Shown here: one piece after another, positions 16,817 through 26,021 of the stretch | Position numbering within the stretch: the first letter of the stretch is position 1 | Layout: each line of letters opens with the position of its first letter | From: Paenibacillus sp. | GTDB lineage: Bacteria; Bacillota; Bacilli; Paenibacillales; YIM-B00363 | NCBI RefSeq assembly: GCF_031177825.1 | Contig: NZ_JAPSKE010000022.1 | Location: 1 to 64,000 of the forward strand | Length of the DNA: 64,000 nt | Direction of reading: 5' to 3' | Position numbers and translations under genes: made by a program | The notes under the pieces: generated by a model | Databases searched by the model: none | What the model was told of the DNA's origin: nothing | What the model saw: the letters and a program-made list of their open reading frames with translations, nothing else

Positions 16817-17691
16817 CACCCGTTAACGATCATACCACCGTTCACGTGCAAAATCTGCCCCGTCATATAGGAGGAATCGTCGCTCGCGAGGAAGACGTAG
16901 CTCGGGGCCAGCTCCTCGGGCTGTCCCGCGCGCTGCATCGGCGTCGTGGCCCCGAATTTCGATACCTGCTCTTCGTTGAACGTCGACGGGATGAGCGGCG
17001 TCCAGATCGGCCCCGGGGCCACGCCGTTGACGCGGATGCCCTTGCCGACGAGCTGCTGCGACAGCGAACGGGTGAACGTCACGATCGCGCCCTTCGTCGA
17101 AGAATAGTCGAGCAAAATCTCGTTGCCCTGATACGCCGTAATCGACGTCGTATTGACGATCGCCGCGCCCGACTTCAGATGCTTCATCGCCGCCTTCGTC
17201 AAATAAAACATCGCGAAGATGTTCGTCCGGAACGTCCGCTCCAGCTGCTCGGCCGTGATGTCCTCGATGCTCTTCTGCGGGTGCTGCTCCGCGGCGTTGT
17301 TCACGAGAACGTCGAGCTTCCCGTACTCGCGTACGGTGCGCTCCACCGCATCCCGGCAAAACGTCTCGTCCCCGATATCGCCTGCGATCAAGAGGCACCT
17401 GCGGCCCTCCTGCTCGACCTGACGCTTAGTTTCCTCCGCGTCCGCGTGCTCGTTCAAGTACACGATCGCCACGTCCGCGCCTTCCTTCGCGTACGTCACG
17501 GCCACCGCGCGGCCGATGCCGCTGTCGCCGCCGGTGATGAGCGCCGTCTTGCCGAGCAGCTTGCCCGCGGCTTTATACTGCCGATCCTCGAACGCCGGCT
17601 TCGGGTTCATGTCCCGCTCCAGGCCCGGCTGCCGGTCCTGATGCTGAGGAGGGAACGCTTGCTTCGGCGGCTGCTGCGTCGTCGTTGCCAT
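16816..17691 (-). CDS. SDR-family oxidoreductase (YhdF/GSP39-like)
   Basis: Encodes 291 residues. A 45-residue N-terminal extension precedes the Rossmann fold. The cofactor motif is TGGDSGIGRAVA, NNAA follows strand 4, and the catalytic Ser and YSSTK (Tyr and Lys) are in NTTSITAYQGN and LLDYSSTKGA. The extension and sequence fit the general-stress SDR group of Gram-positive bacteria. The substrate is unknown. AAAGGAAG lies eight bases upstream of the ATG. Confidence 0.88.
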   Translation of the reverse strand: MATTTQQPPKQAFPPQHQDRQPGLERDMNPKPAFEDRQYKAAGKLLGKTALITGGDSGIGRAVAVTYAKEGADVAIVYLNEHADAEETKRQVEQEGRRCLLIAGDIGDETFCRDAVERTVREYGKLDVLVNNAAEQHPQKSIEDITAEQLERTFRTNIFAMFYLTKAAMKHLKSGAAIVNTTSITAYQGNEILLDYSSTKGAIVTFTRSLSQQLVGKGIRVNGVAPGPIWTPLIPSTFNEEQVSKFGATTPMQRAGQPEELAPSYVFLASDDSSYMTGQILHVNGGMIVNG

Positions 17692-17807
17692 ACCATCGAC
17701 TTCCTTTCGGTTTCCAAGAATGGTGCGATCCGCGTTTAGTATGTCCCGTTCCCCTTCCGCTATTTAACAGTCGTTCCCCGCTGCTCGTTGACGCGCTTCG
17801 ATTTGCG

Positions 17808-17836
17808 TTTACACCGCGGCGCGGCGCCCTTATAAT
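17808..17836 (+). promoter_or_regulatory. Sigma-A promoter of the GGDEF/EAL gene
   Basis: TTTACA and TATAAT are separated by 17 bases and lie 45 bases upstream of the GTG start. Confidence 0.7.
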
Positions 17837-17880
17837 GCCGATAACACCACCGTTTAACGGAGTTAAGGAAGTGCAAGCGC

Positions 17881-20055
17881 GTGAGCGAAGCGAAACCCCG
17901 AATGTCGAATGCCGCGGAGCCGAATTTCGAGTCCCTTTTTCAATACAACTTGGATCCTGTCTTCGTGTTGGACGACCGCAGCAACTTTACCGGCGTCAAC
18001 CCGGCGGGCGAGCTTCTGATCGGCTATACCCAAGAACAGCTTCGCTCGATGTCTTACATGCAGTTAATTACGCCAAAGCATGCCGAAGAGGTCGAGCGCT
18101 GTTATTTCCACGTCATCCAACGGCTGGAGCCGCAGACGATGGAGGTGGACATCATGCGCGCCGACGGGAAGATCGCGGAGCTGACCGTTACGACCGTACC
18201 CCTGCTGACGAATGGCCGGGTCGCGGGCGTCATCGGCATCGCCAAAGACATGACCGCGCGGAACAAGTCCCTTCGGCTGATCGACGGGCAGAACCGAGTG
18301 CTCGAGATGATCGCGAAGACGCAGGAGCTGGACGTCATCCTTCGCAGCATCGTCGCGCTGATCGAGGAGCAGACCGGCGCGCTGTGCTCAGTGCTTCTGT
18401 TGAACCCGGCCGCCGACCGGCTCCGGCTGCGATCGGCGCCGAGCTTCCCCGAAGCGTTCAATCGCAATATGCAGGATTTGCCGGTCGGCCCTACGGTCGG
18501 CTCGTGCGGAAGCGCCGCTTACCATAAGAAAACCGTGATCGTCTCCGACATCTCGACGGACGAACGCTGGGACGGCTACCGAGAGCTTGTCCAACCGTAC
18601 GGCATCGAAGCTTGCTGGTCGGTCCCGATCGTATTGGAGGACGAAGTGGTCGGCACCTTCGCCATGTATTCCTTCGAGCGGCGCTCCCCGAGCGAAGAGG
18701 AGCTCCGGTTGATCGAACGCGCCGGGGCGCTCGTCAGCCTTGCGATCGAGCGGCAGCGGCAGGACGAGACGATCCGGCACATGGCGTTCCACGACGCCTT
18801 GACCGGACTCGGCAATCGCCGGCTGCTGGAGGAATCGCTCGATCGGGCGATCGAGCGGGCGGCCCGCGAGGGGAACCAACTGTCCGTCATGTTTTTGGAC
18901 CTGGATCGATTCAAGATCGTCAACGATTCCATGGGGCATCGCTTCGGCGACGCGCTGCTCAGGCAAGTCTCGAGGAGGTTGGTCGAGTCGGCGGACGGGG
19001 CGGGGTTGATCGCGAGGCAAGGCGGGGACGAATTCGTGCTGCTGCTGGACGGCGCTTCGGAGGAGCGGGCGCGAGCGCTCGCGGAACGCATCTTGGACGC
19101 GCTGCAGGCTCCCTTCTATGTCGAGGGGCAAGAGATTTTCATTACGCCGAGCATGGGCGTCAGCGTCTTCCCCGATCACGGCCTCGATCCTCAATCGCTC
19201 CTGAAGAGCGCGGATTATGCGATGTATCAAGCGAAGCAGAACGGGCGCAACGGCTTCCAGCTGTTTAATCCGCAGCTGCAGTCGAAGGCGGAGAAGCGGC
19301 TCGAGCTGGAAAATCATTTGCGCCGCGCGTTGGAGCGCGGCGAGCTGTCGCTGCATTACCAGCCGCAGGTCAATACCCGCACGCGGCGCGTCATCGGCGT
19401 CGAAGCGCTGCTGCGTTGGAATCACACGTCGTGGGGACCGATCTCTCCGGCGACGTTCATCCCGATCGCCGAGGAGACGGGATTGATTTTGCCGATCGGA
19501 GACTGGGTGCTGCACGAAGCGTGCCGGCGGACGCAGGCGTGGATCGACGACGGGCTGCCGCCGATGACGGTCTCCGTCAACATCTCCGCGAGGCAGCTGC
19601 AGCAGCCGGATTTCGTCTCGTCGGTGCAGGCCGCGCTCCTCGCGTCCCGCCTCCCGGCCCGGTTGCTCGAGCTGGAGCTGACCGAAAGCTTGACGATGGA
19701 TCGGACGTCCTCCTTCGAGGTCATCCGCCGCCTGAAGCAGCTTGGCGTCGGCATCGCGATCGACGACTTCGGCACGGGCTACAGCTCGCTCCATTACTTG
19801 AAGCATCTGTCCATCAACCGGCTCAAGATCGATCAATCGTTCGTTCGGGATCTGCTGGCGGACCAGAACGATCAAGACATCGTGAAGGCGATCGTCACGA
19901 TGTCGCACAGCCTCGGCATCGAGGTTATCGCGGAGGGCGTCGAGGCCGCCGAGCAGGCAAGGTTTCTTGAGCGTCACGGCTGCGATCAGGTGCAGGGGTT
20001 CCTGTTCTCGCGCCCGCTGCCGGCGGAGGCCGTTCCCGCGTTTCTGCGGAAATAA
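17881..20055 (+). CDS. PAS-GAF-GGDEF-EAL cyclic-di-GMP signalling protein
   Basis: Encodes 724 residues with no membrane segment. A PAS domain covers about residues 15-130, a GAF domain about 145-290 and a GGDEF domain about 300-460. The active-site GGDEF is intact at 381-385, but no RxxD product-inhibition site precedes it. The EAL domain begins about residue 478 with EALLRW (EAL 508-510), DDFGTGYSSLHYL and EVIAEGVE, all catalytically intact. It may make or break c-di-GMP in response to a cytoplasmic ligand or redox cue; the balance cannot be read from sequence. GTG start with AAGGAAG upstream. Confidence 0.93.
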   Translation: MSEAKPRMSNAAEPNFESLFQYNLDPVFVLDDRSNFTGVNPAGELLIGYTQEQLRSMSYMQLITPKHAEEVERCYFHVIQRLEPQTMEVDIMRADGKIAELTVTTVPLLTNGRVAGVIGIAKDMTARNKSLRLIDGQNRVLEMIAKTQELDVILRSIVALIEEQTGALCSVLLLNPAADRLRLRSAPSFPEAFNRNMQDLPVGPTVGSCGSAAYHKKTVIVSDISTDERWDGYRELVQPYGIEACWSVPIVLEDEVVGTFAMYSFERRSPSEEELRLIERAGALVSLAIERQRQDETIRHMAFHDALTGLGNRRLLEESLDRAIERAAREGNQLSVMFLDLDRFKIVNDSMGHRFGDALLRQVSRRLVESADGAGLIARQGGDEFVLLLDGASEERARALAERILDALQAPFYVEGQEIFITPSMGVSVFPDHGLDPQSLLKSADYAMYQAKQNGRNGFQLFNPQLQSKAEKRLELENHLRRALERGELSLHYQPQVNTRTRRVIGVEALLRWNHTSWGPISPATFIPIAEETGLILPIGDWVLHEACRRTQAWIDDGLPPMTVSVNISARQLQQPDFVSSVQAALLASRLPARLLELELTESLTMDRTSSFEVIRRLKQLGVGIAIDDFGTGYSSLHYLKHLSINRLKIDQSFVRDLLADQNDQDIVKAIVTMSHSLGIEVIAEGVEAAEQARFLERHGCDQVQGFLFSRPLPAEAVPAFLRK

Positions 20056-20088
20056 GCTGCGCCGAGGACTCAGGGAAGTTGCGAAAAC

Positions 20089-20130
20089 AGAGCCGTCCCC
20101 CACGCCGACGATTCGGGCGGGGACGGCTCT
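20089..20130. terminator. Intrinsic terminator
   Basis: AGAGCCGTCCCC pairs perfectly with GGGGACGGCTCT and is followed by TCTCTTTCTC. It separates the convergent GGDEF/EAL gene and ilvN. Confidence 0.85.
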
Positions 20131-20145
20131 TCTCTTTCTCCGCCT

Positions 20146-20631
20146 CTACAGCGGCAGCGCGACTTCCCCGGCGCTGACGATGCGGAGCGCCGGCACGTCC
20201 GAGTTCAGCTTGAGGAACGCCCGGTTTTGCGCCCGCGTCGCCACGAGCTGCACGACGACGGCGTCGTCCCTAACGTCCAGCAGCTTGCACGGGAATGCGT
20301 CGACCCAGCCGCGCAGCCGAGCCGCGCGCTCTTCGCCGGCCTCCATGCCGAGGCGCACCAGCATCAGCTCCCGCGCGATCGCGGGCGGCTCCAGCGCTTC
20401 GACCTCGTAGACGTCGACGAGCTTCTGCAGCTGCCGAACGACTTGTTCGACGCCTTGCTCCGGTCCCGGCGTCAGAATCGTCATGCGGGCGCAGCCCTCC
20501 CGCTCGCAAGGCCCCACCGCGATGCTCTCGATGTTGAATCCTCTTCGTCCGAACAGCCCGGCGACGCGCTGCAGCACCCCCGGTTGATCCGACACGAGCA
20601 ACGACAACGTATGGACGGTTCGCATGTTCAT
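20146..20631 (-). CDS. ilvN: Acetolactate synthase small (regulatory) subunit
   Basis: Encodes 161 residues. The N-terminal ACT domain carries HTLSLLVSDQPGVLQRVAGLF and GFNIESIAVGPCE, and a second regulatory domain follows. The subunit confers valine feedback on IlvB. The start codon overlaps the ilvB stop by four bases (ATGA). An ATG six bases downstream is also possible because GGGGAGGAG is very close to the first ATG. No other ilv or leu genes lie in the window. Confidence 0.95.
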   Translation of the reverse strand: MNMRTVHTLSLLVSDQPGVLQRVAGLFGRRGFNIESIAVGPCEREGCARMTILTPGPEQGVEQVVRQLQKLVDVYEVEALEPPAIARELMLVRLGMEAGEERAARLRGWVDAFPCKLLDVRDDAVVVQLVATRAQNRAFLKLNSDVPALRIVSAGEVALPL

Positions 20632-22364
20632 GGCTCCTCCCCAAGGATCATGTCGTGAAGCGCGCTGCCTTGCGGGACCATCGGGAAGACGAGTTCGTCC
20701 CGGGAGACGACGAAGTCGACGAGCGCCGGCCCCGGCGTCGCGAGCGCCTCCCGCCACGCCCGCTCCGCCTCGGCCTTCGTCTCCGCCCGCCATCCGGGCA
20801 CGCCGTACGCTTCCGCCAGCTTGACGAAGTCGGGACTGCCCGACAGATCGATATGGCTGAATCGCTCCTCGTGAATAAGCTTCTGCCATTGCCGAATCAT
20901 GCCCAGCGTACGGTTGTTGATGACGACGATCTTGACCGGCACGCGGTGGATCGCGCAGACGGCCAGCTCCTGGGCGCACATCTGCATCCCTCCGTCGCCG
21001 TTGATCGAGACGACCACGCGGTCCGGATTGCCGATCTGAGCGCCGATCGCCGACGGAAAGCCGAAGCCCATCGTGCCGAGCCCGCCCGAAGTGAGCAACG
21101 AGCGCGGCCGGCGAAAACGATAAAACTGCGCGGTCCACATCTGATGCTGGCCCACGTCCGTCGTGACGATCGCTTCGCCCTTCGTCGTTCGGTCGATCAT
21201 CTCGATGACGTATTGCGGCTTCAGCTCCGTCTCGCTGTCGCGGTAGGCGAGCGGGAACCGTCGCCGCAGGTCCGTCAGACGCCGGATCCACGCCTCCCGA
21301 TCCGCGGCGGCCGACGGCGCTTCGATTCTCTCGTTCATCCAGGCCAACGTCTCGCGGGCGTCGCCCAAGACGCCGTACGCGGTCGGCACCAGCTTCCCGA
21401 TCTCGGCCGCGTCGATGTCGAGATGCGCGATCTCCGCGCACGGCGCGAACTCGCTCAGCTTCATCGTGACCCGATCGTCGAACCGAGCGCCGACGGACAG
21501 GAGCAGATCGCATTCTTGCAGCGCCGTATTCGCCGTCACCGTCCCATGCATGCCGGGCATGCCGAGCCATAACGGGTGATCCCCGGGGAAGCCGCCCAGT
21601 CCGAGCAGCGTCGTCGTCACCGGAATGCGCGATCGCGAGGCGAAGGCGACGAGCTCCTCGCTCGCGTTCCCGTGGATTACGCCGCCCCCGGCCAGCACGA
21701 GCGGCCGCGACGCTTCGGCGAGACGCGCCAAGAGACGCGACGCCGCCGCTTCGTCCACCCCTCGCGCGCCGGGCTCGTATCCCGGCGGCGCCGCCGTCCG
21801 CTCCGGATAGACGAAGTCGGTCGTCGCCGCGGAGACGTCCTTCGGAATGTCTACCAGCACGGGCCCTCGCCGGCCCGTTCCGGCGATCAGGAACGCTTCC
21901 CGCAAGATCCGGGACAGGTCCTCCACCCTGCGCACGGAATAGCTGTGCTTCGTGATCGGCTGCGTGATGCCGACGATGTCGGCCTCTTGGAACGCGTCCG
22001 TCCCCGTAAATTCGGTCGCGACGTTCCCCGTGATCACGACCATGGGGACGGAATCCATGTAGGCGGTGGCGATCCCCGTGACAAGGTTCGTCGCCCCCGG
22101 ACCGGACGTCGCGATGCAAACGCCCGTCTTGCCGGTCGCCCGCGCGTAGCCGTCCGCCGCATGTACGGCGCCCTGCTCGTGGCGCGTCAGCACGTGGCGG
22201 AAGCCCTCATGCCCGTGCAGGGCGTCATACATATACAACACGGCGCCGCCCGGATAGCCGAACACGCACTCTACGCCTTCCAGCAGCAGCGTGCGCAACA
22301 TAATTTCGGAGCCGGTCAACCGTTCCGGCCGCAAGCCCCTCTCTTGCTCTCTCTGATCTCTCAT
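20628..22364 (-). CDS. ilvB: Acetolactate synthase large (catalytic) subunit
   Basis: Encodes 578 residues, the normal length. It converts pyruvate to acetolactate (or adds 2-oxobutyrate) in branched-chain amino-acid synthesis using thiamine diphosphate. The catalytic glutamate lies in HEQGAVHAADGYARATG. The thiamine-diphosphate motif starts with GDGGMQMCAQELA and ends in VVINN. The ATG at 22364 has GAGGAGG seven bases upstream. A short GCCGA/TCGGC hairpin is next to the ribosome binding site. The leader is too short for a T-box. Confidence 0.96.
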   Translation of the reverse strand: MRDQREQERGLRPERLTGSEIMLRTLLLEGVECVFGYPGGAVLYMYDALHGHEGFRHVLTRHEQGAVHAADGYARATGKTGVCIATSGPGATNLVTGIATAYMDSVPMVVITGNVATEFTGTDAFQEADIVGITQPITKHSYSVRRVEDLSRILREAFLIAGTGRRGPVLVDIPKDVSAATTDFVYPERTAAPPGYEPGARGVDEAAASRLLARLAEASRPLVLAGGGVIHGNASEELVAFASRSRIPVTTTLLGLGGFPGDHPLWLGMPGMHGTVTANTALQECDLLLSVGARFDDRVTMKLSEFAPCAEIAHLDIDAAEIGKLVPTAYGVLGDARETLAWMNERIEAPSAAADREAWIRRLTDLRRRFPLAYRDSETELKPQYVIEMIDRTTKGEAIVTTDVGQHQMWTAQFYRFRRPRSLLTSGGLGTMGFGFPSAIGAQIGNPDRVVVSINGDGGMQMCAQELAVCAIHRVPVKIVVINNRTLGMIRQWQKLIHEERFSHIDLSGSPDFVKLAEAYGVPGWRAETKAEAERAWREALATPGPALVDFVVSRDELVFPMVPQGSALHDMILGEEP

Positions 22365-22504
22365 CGAAATTCCTCCTCGCCGATGTCGGCGACTTGAACG
22401 TACCATGCGAAAGCGAGAAGGAAACTACTCTTTCGAACACTCCGATAGTATACTAATAGATAATTTTTTCGGATTCGAATCGGTGAATCAGGGAGGGGAG
22501 CGCA

Positions 22505-24562
22505 ATGTCCGAGAAGAGGAATGGCGAGCGGCGGGAAGGGGATCGTCTCGAGGACGGTTTCGCGAGCCGGGCCGGCGGCCGCGCCGAAGACGGCGCCGGC
22601 GATCGCGGCGAAGACCGCGCGGCGGAGCGTCTCGGCGATCGGCTCGGCGCGCTGCAGCGCCGGTTGTTCGTCGGACGCGGCTTCGAGCTGGGCTTCTTCG
22701 CCGCCTTCCTCGGCCGCGGTTCGACCCGCGCGGAGCGCGTCGTGAACGTATACGGAGACAGCGGAGTCGGGAAGAGCTTCCTGCTCGATCGGTGGCGGGA
22801 GCTCGCCGCGGAACGCGGCCGTGCCGCGGTGTTCGTCGACATCAGGGGAGCGGGGCGAAGCGTAGACGCGGAAGACGCGATTCGCGACGCATGGAGCGGC
22901 GCCGCCGACGACGCCGTGCTCGTCTTGGACCACTGCGACGAGTTGGGCGCGGCGGAGCAATGGCTGCGGGAAAGCTTCCTCCCCGGTCTGCGCGCGGACG
23001 CGCTCGTCGTCATGGCGAGCCGGCGTCCGCTGGAGGGACCGTGGGCGATCGATCCGGCGTGGCGATCGATGACCGTTCATCTGCGGCTCGAGCCGCTCGG
23101 CTACGAGGAGGTCCGCGAATACGCGAGCCGGCTGGGCCTCTCCGACGAAGCGGGCGATTCGCTCTGGGTGCGATCCATGGGCCATCCGCTGGCGATGGCG
23201 CTCTGCGGCGCTTCGACGGCGGGCCCCGCGATGCAATCGTACGATTCTCCGGAACAGTGGGACGCGCTCGTGCGCCATTGGGCCGGAGAAGCCGCGAACG
23301 AGGCGCTCTCCGAGCTGCTGTCCGCCGCTTCCATCCCGCTTCGCTTCGATCAGGAGGCGCTGTCCGGCATCGTGGGGGAAGACGTGCCCGACCTTCTCTT
23401 CGATCGGCTCGTCCGGCTGTCCTTCCTGCGACGGACGGAGCGCGGCTGGGGAATGCACGATACGATCCGCGACGCCTTCCGGCGGTCGCTGCGCGCCCGC
23501 AAGCCTTCGACCTTCGAGCGGTGCCGGGAACGCTGGATCTCGCTCGTCGCGGAACGGTTGGAGCGGCGCCTTGGCGGACGCCGGCCGGTCGCGCAGGAGC
23601 TCGGCGAGCTGCTGCAATATCTCGGAAGCCCCGTGCTCCGAGCCCATTACCGCCAGTCCGGCTTCTCCGCGAACTACTTGGAGCAAGCGGACGAATCGAC
23701 GCTGCCCGAAGTCGAAGCGTACCTGCGCCGACGTCGGGATACCGCGAAGCGCGTCCGCATCCGTTGCTCCGATCCGGAGAGCGGTACGCTGTTTCGGTAC
23801 GACCTGGACGCGGAGCGAAGCCTGCTGCGGCTGACCGGCGTCGATCCGAGACGCTTGCTCGAGTGGGACCGCCGCTCGCTGCGCATCGTGCGCGATCCGG
23901 CCGGCGCCGTCGTCGGACTCGTCGCGGCGGTGCCGATCCATCGGGATACGGTTCCGCATCTCCGGGAGTGGATCGTCGCCCGCGCGTATTTCGCTTCGCT
24001 GAGCGACGATCGGCTGCGTCCGCTCCTCTCGCCGCCCGAGCGGCCGGCGGGCTGGTATTTGCTGTCCGTGGACATGGACGACTTGGAGCGGGAGGACCGG
24101 CGGTCGGATATCGTCCGGATCATGCTGGACGCCGTCTTGACCGGCGGGCTGACGGTCGCTTCGCCGCCTCCGCTGCCGCATTACGAAGAAGTGCATAAGA
24201 GCATGGGCTTCGAGACGGTGCCCGGAGCCACCCATTACGATTACGACGGAAGCACGCCGACGGCCACTTATGTCGTAGACGTGCGCGACGAACGGCTGAC
24301 GGCATGGCTGCGCGGAACGATCGGCCCTTCCGTCGCCCGACGGGAAAAGCCGCTTCGCCAGGAGGGCGAGCGGCAGTTCGACTTCACGCCAAGGGAAGCG
24401 GAGGTCGCGAAACATCTCGTGAACGGGGCGACGAACGGACAGATCGCCTCGCGGATGTATATCAGCGAGGCGGCCGTGAAGAAGCATATTCAATCCATGC
24501 TGGGCAAGGCCGAGGTGCGCAACCGCACGCAGCTGGTCGCCCGGCTGCTCGAGCGACCCTAA
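22505..24562 (+). CDS. AAA-ATPase / GNAT-like / LuxR-type transcription regulator
   Basis: Encodes 685 residues. After a charged 50-residue head, an ATPase domain carries Walker A GDSGVGKS (84-91) and a Walker-B-like AVLVLDHCDELG. The middle section (about 410-600) has GNAT-like features: GAVVGLVAAVPIHRD, a long helix, and HKSMGFETVPGATHYDYDG. The C terminus is a LuxR/GerE helix-turn-helix (TPREAEVAKHLVNGATNGQIASRMYISEAAVKKHIQ pattern). It resembles large LuxR (MalT/LAL-type) regulators in layout, but the central domain is unusual. GGAGGGGAG precedes the ATG. It is divergent from ilvB and overlaps the next gene's end by four bases. Confidence 0.8.
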   Translation: MSEKRNGERREGDRLEDGFASRAGGRAEDGAGDRGEDRAAERLGDRLGALQRRLFVGRGFELGFFAAFLGRGSTRAERVVNVYGDSGVGKSFLLDRWRELAAERGRAAVFVDIRGAGRSVDAEDAIRDAWSGAADDAVLVLDHCDELGAAEQWLRESFLPGLRADALVVMASRRPLEGPWAIDPAWRSMTVHLRLEPLGYEEVREYASRLGLSDEAGDSLWVRSMGHPLAMALCGASTAGPAMQSYDSPEQWDALVRHWAGEAANEALSELLSAASIPLRFDQEALSGIVGEDVPDLLFDRLVRLSFLRRTERGWGMHDTIRDAFRRSLRARKPSTFERCRERWISLVAERLERRLGGRRPVAQELGELLQYLGSPVLRAHYRQSGFSANYLEQADESTLPEVEAYLRRRRDTAKRVRIRCSDPESGTLFRYDLDAERSLLRLTGVDPRRLLEWDRRSLRIVRDPAGAVVGLVAAVPIHRDTVPHLREWIVARAYFASLSDDRLRPLLSPPERPAGWYLLSVDMDDLEREDRRSDIVRIMLDAVLTGGLTVASPPPLPHYEEVHKSMGFETVPGATHYDYDGSTPTATYVVDVRDERLTAWLRGTIGPSVARREKPLRQEGERQFDFTPREAEVAKHLVNGATNGQIASRMYISEAAVKKHIQSMLGKAEVRNRTQLVARLLERP

Positions 24563-25029
24563 TCCGCCAGATCGCGCCTCATCAGCGCGTACCGGAGGAT
24601 CGCGCCGGCCAGGAGACCCACGGCCGCGAACAGCATCGGACACCAGACCGGTCCGAGCAGCGTGCCGAACAAGCGGAACATCGGGGAATACGTGATGCCG
24701 ACCGTACCGAAGAAGGCGCAGCCGACGAACGGCAGCGTGTCGTGGCGCCCCAGTCCGCCGCCTGCGTCTTTATACGCGTCGTAGATCGAAAACATATAAA
24801 CGCAAGGATAAAACATAAGCCATTGGTAATTGACCTGGGCGATCGCGACTTCGATCTCCCCTTGAAAGCTGGATACGATGGCCGAATTTAACTTGGCGCC
24901 CATATTAATGAGCACCTCCAGCACGACAAGGACGACGGCTTTCAAGTACTTTCCGTTCAATAATTGCCCGAATCCGGGCAGCGCGACGCACCACAGCAGC
25001 ATCTCATAGGGAGGGATATTCTTCTTCAT
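24559..25029 (-). CDS. Small integral membrane protein, function unknown
   Basis: Encodes 156 residues from ATG 25029 with AAGGACGG upstream. Four hydrophobic segments are visible, and the N terminus MKKNIPPYEMLLWCVALPGFGQLLNGKYL pattern recalls TM2-like or DUF-type membrane proteins with the PGxGQxxNG turn. A cytoplasmic/extracellular SIYDAYKDAGGG stretch lies in the centre. No function can be assigned. It is convergent with the LuxR-type regulator and its stop codon overlaps that gene by four bases. Confidence 0.65.
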   Translation of the reverse strand: MKKNIPPYEMLLWCVALPGFGQLLNGKYLKAVVLVVLEVLINMGAKLNSAIVSSFQGEIEVAIAQVNYQWLMFYPCVYMFSIYDAYKDAGGGLGRHDTLPFVGCAFFGTVGITYSPMFRLFGTLLGPVWCPMLFAAVGLLAGAILRYALMRRDLAD

Positions 25030-25169
25030 GCATTCCGTCCTTATCGTTCGCAAGCGCCTTGCGTATGGCGAGCGGCACACGGGGGATATTATCGGTTACG
25101 CCCGAATCACCTGCGCAATTTCCGATATGACGGTAGCATCTGTCAATAAGTGTTAAAATATACTCACCC

Positions 25170-25985
25170 TTATGTTTCAAGCGCTCCGCTTCGCTCGCTC
25201 CGGTATTGCTGCGGCGAAACGCCGAATTCTTTTTTAAACACGCGATAGAAATATGTGTAGCTCGGGAAGCCGGACGTCTCCGCGATGACCTCCAGGGGCG
25301 TTTGCGTATACAGCATTCGCTCCAGCGCGACTTTCAGCCGAACTTCTTGGGCGTATTGAATGATGCTTTTCCCGAAAAATTGCTTGTACAGATGCACCGC
25401 CCGCGACACGCTGACGTTGCAATGCCGGGCGAGATCCTTGAGCTGGAACAACGTCGTCGCCCGCTCCTCGACGTAATGTTTCATCCGGTACGCGAGGAAC
25501 GCATTGCCCTTGATCGGGCGCTGCTCCGAGCACAGGCGATCCACGGTCAGACAGACGACGCGCATCAGATAGTCGAGCAGCATCGGAGATTGCTCGGACT
25601 GCCGCCGATGCTCCGCGATCATCTGCCGCCACAACGGCACGAGACCCTCGTCCATCGGGACGCGCATCTTGACGGGACGCGGCTTCTGCTTCCACCATTC
25701 GTCCACCCACCCCCCGCGGAAAAAGATAAAGTAATCGCCGCTGGCCACCGCGCGGCCGTCCCCTCGTTCCTCTTCCTCGACATGAAGCTCGTAAGGCATA
25801 TCCGGGGCATACAGCATCAGATCCCCCGGCTCCACCGGCACGAGCGCGCCGCCGATACGGGTCCGGCATCGCCCCTCCGTTTGCAGGCGAAGCAAATAGT
25901 GCGTCTGCAGCCCTTCCTTCGCCACCACGTGGAACGGCTTCGTATGGTATGAGTAGGACGCAGACAATACCTCGACGCCTTGCAT
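25170..25985 (-). CDS. AraC-family transcriptional regulator
   Basis: Encodes 271 residues. Residues 1-130 are a cupin-type ligand-binding segment (LVPVEPGDLMLYAPDMPYEL). Residues about 170-265 hold the two helix-turn-helix units: LFQLKDLARHCNVSVSRAVHL and LEVIAETSGFPSYTYFYRVF, ending in GVSPQQYR. GAGGAGGG lies seven bases upstream of the ATG. It is transcribed in the same direction as the upstream polysaccharide deacetylase gene (36-base gap). Sugar-responsive regulation is typical of the family. Confidence 0.9.
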   Translation of the reverse strand: MQGVEVLSASYSYHTKPFHVVAKEGLQTHYLLRLQTEGRCRTRIGGALVPVEPGDLMLYAPDMPYELHVEEEERGDGRAVASGDYFIFFRGGWVDEWWKQKPRPVKMRVPMDEGLVPLWRQMIAEHRRQSEQSPMLLDYLMRVVCLTVDRLCSEQRPIKGNAFLAYRMKHYVEERATTLFQLKDLARHCNVSVSRAVHLYKQFFGKSIIQYAQEVRLKVALERMLYTQTPLEVIAETSGFPSYTYFYRVFKKEFGVSPQQYRSERSGALET

Positions 25986-26021
25986 CCGTTATGCCCTCCT
26001 CGTTCGCCAATGTTTCGTTCG

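Noticed and set aside
22365..22504. Possible T-box or leucine-responsive leader before ilvB
   Set aside because: The region is only 140 bases, shared with a divergent gene, and lacks T-box stem I and the specifier or TGGNACC motif.
22361..24643. Long minus-strand open frame (760 codons) opposite the LuxR-type gene
   Set aside because: It has Arg/Pro-rich high-GC antisense composition with no ribosome binding site or recognisable motif, and the plus strand has Walker and LuxR motifs.
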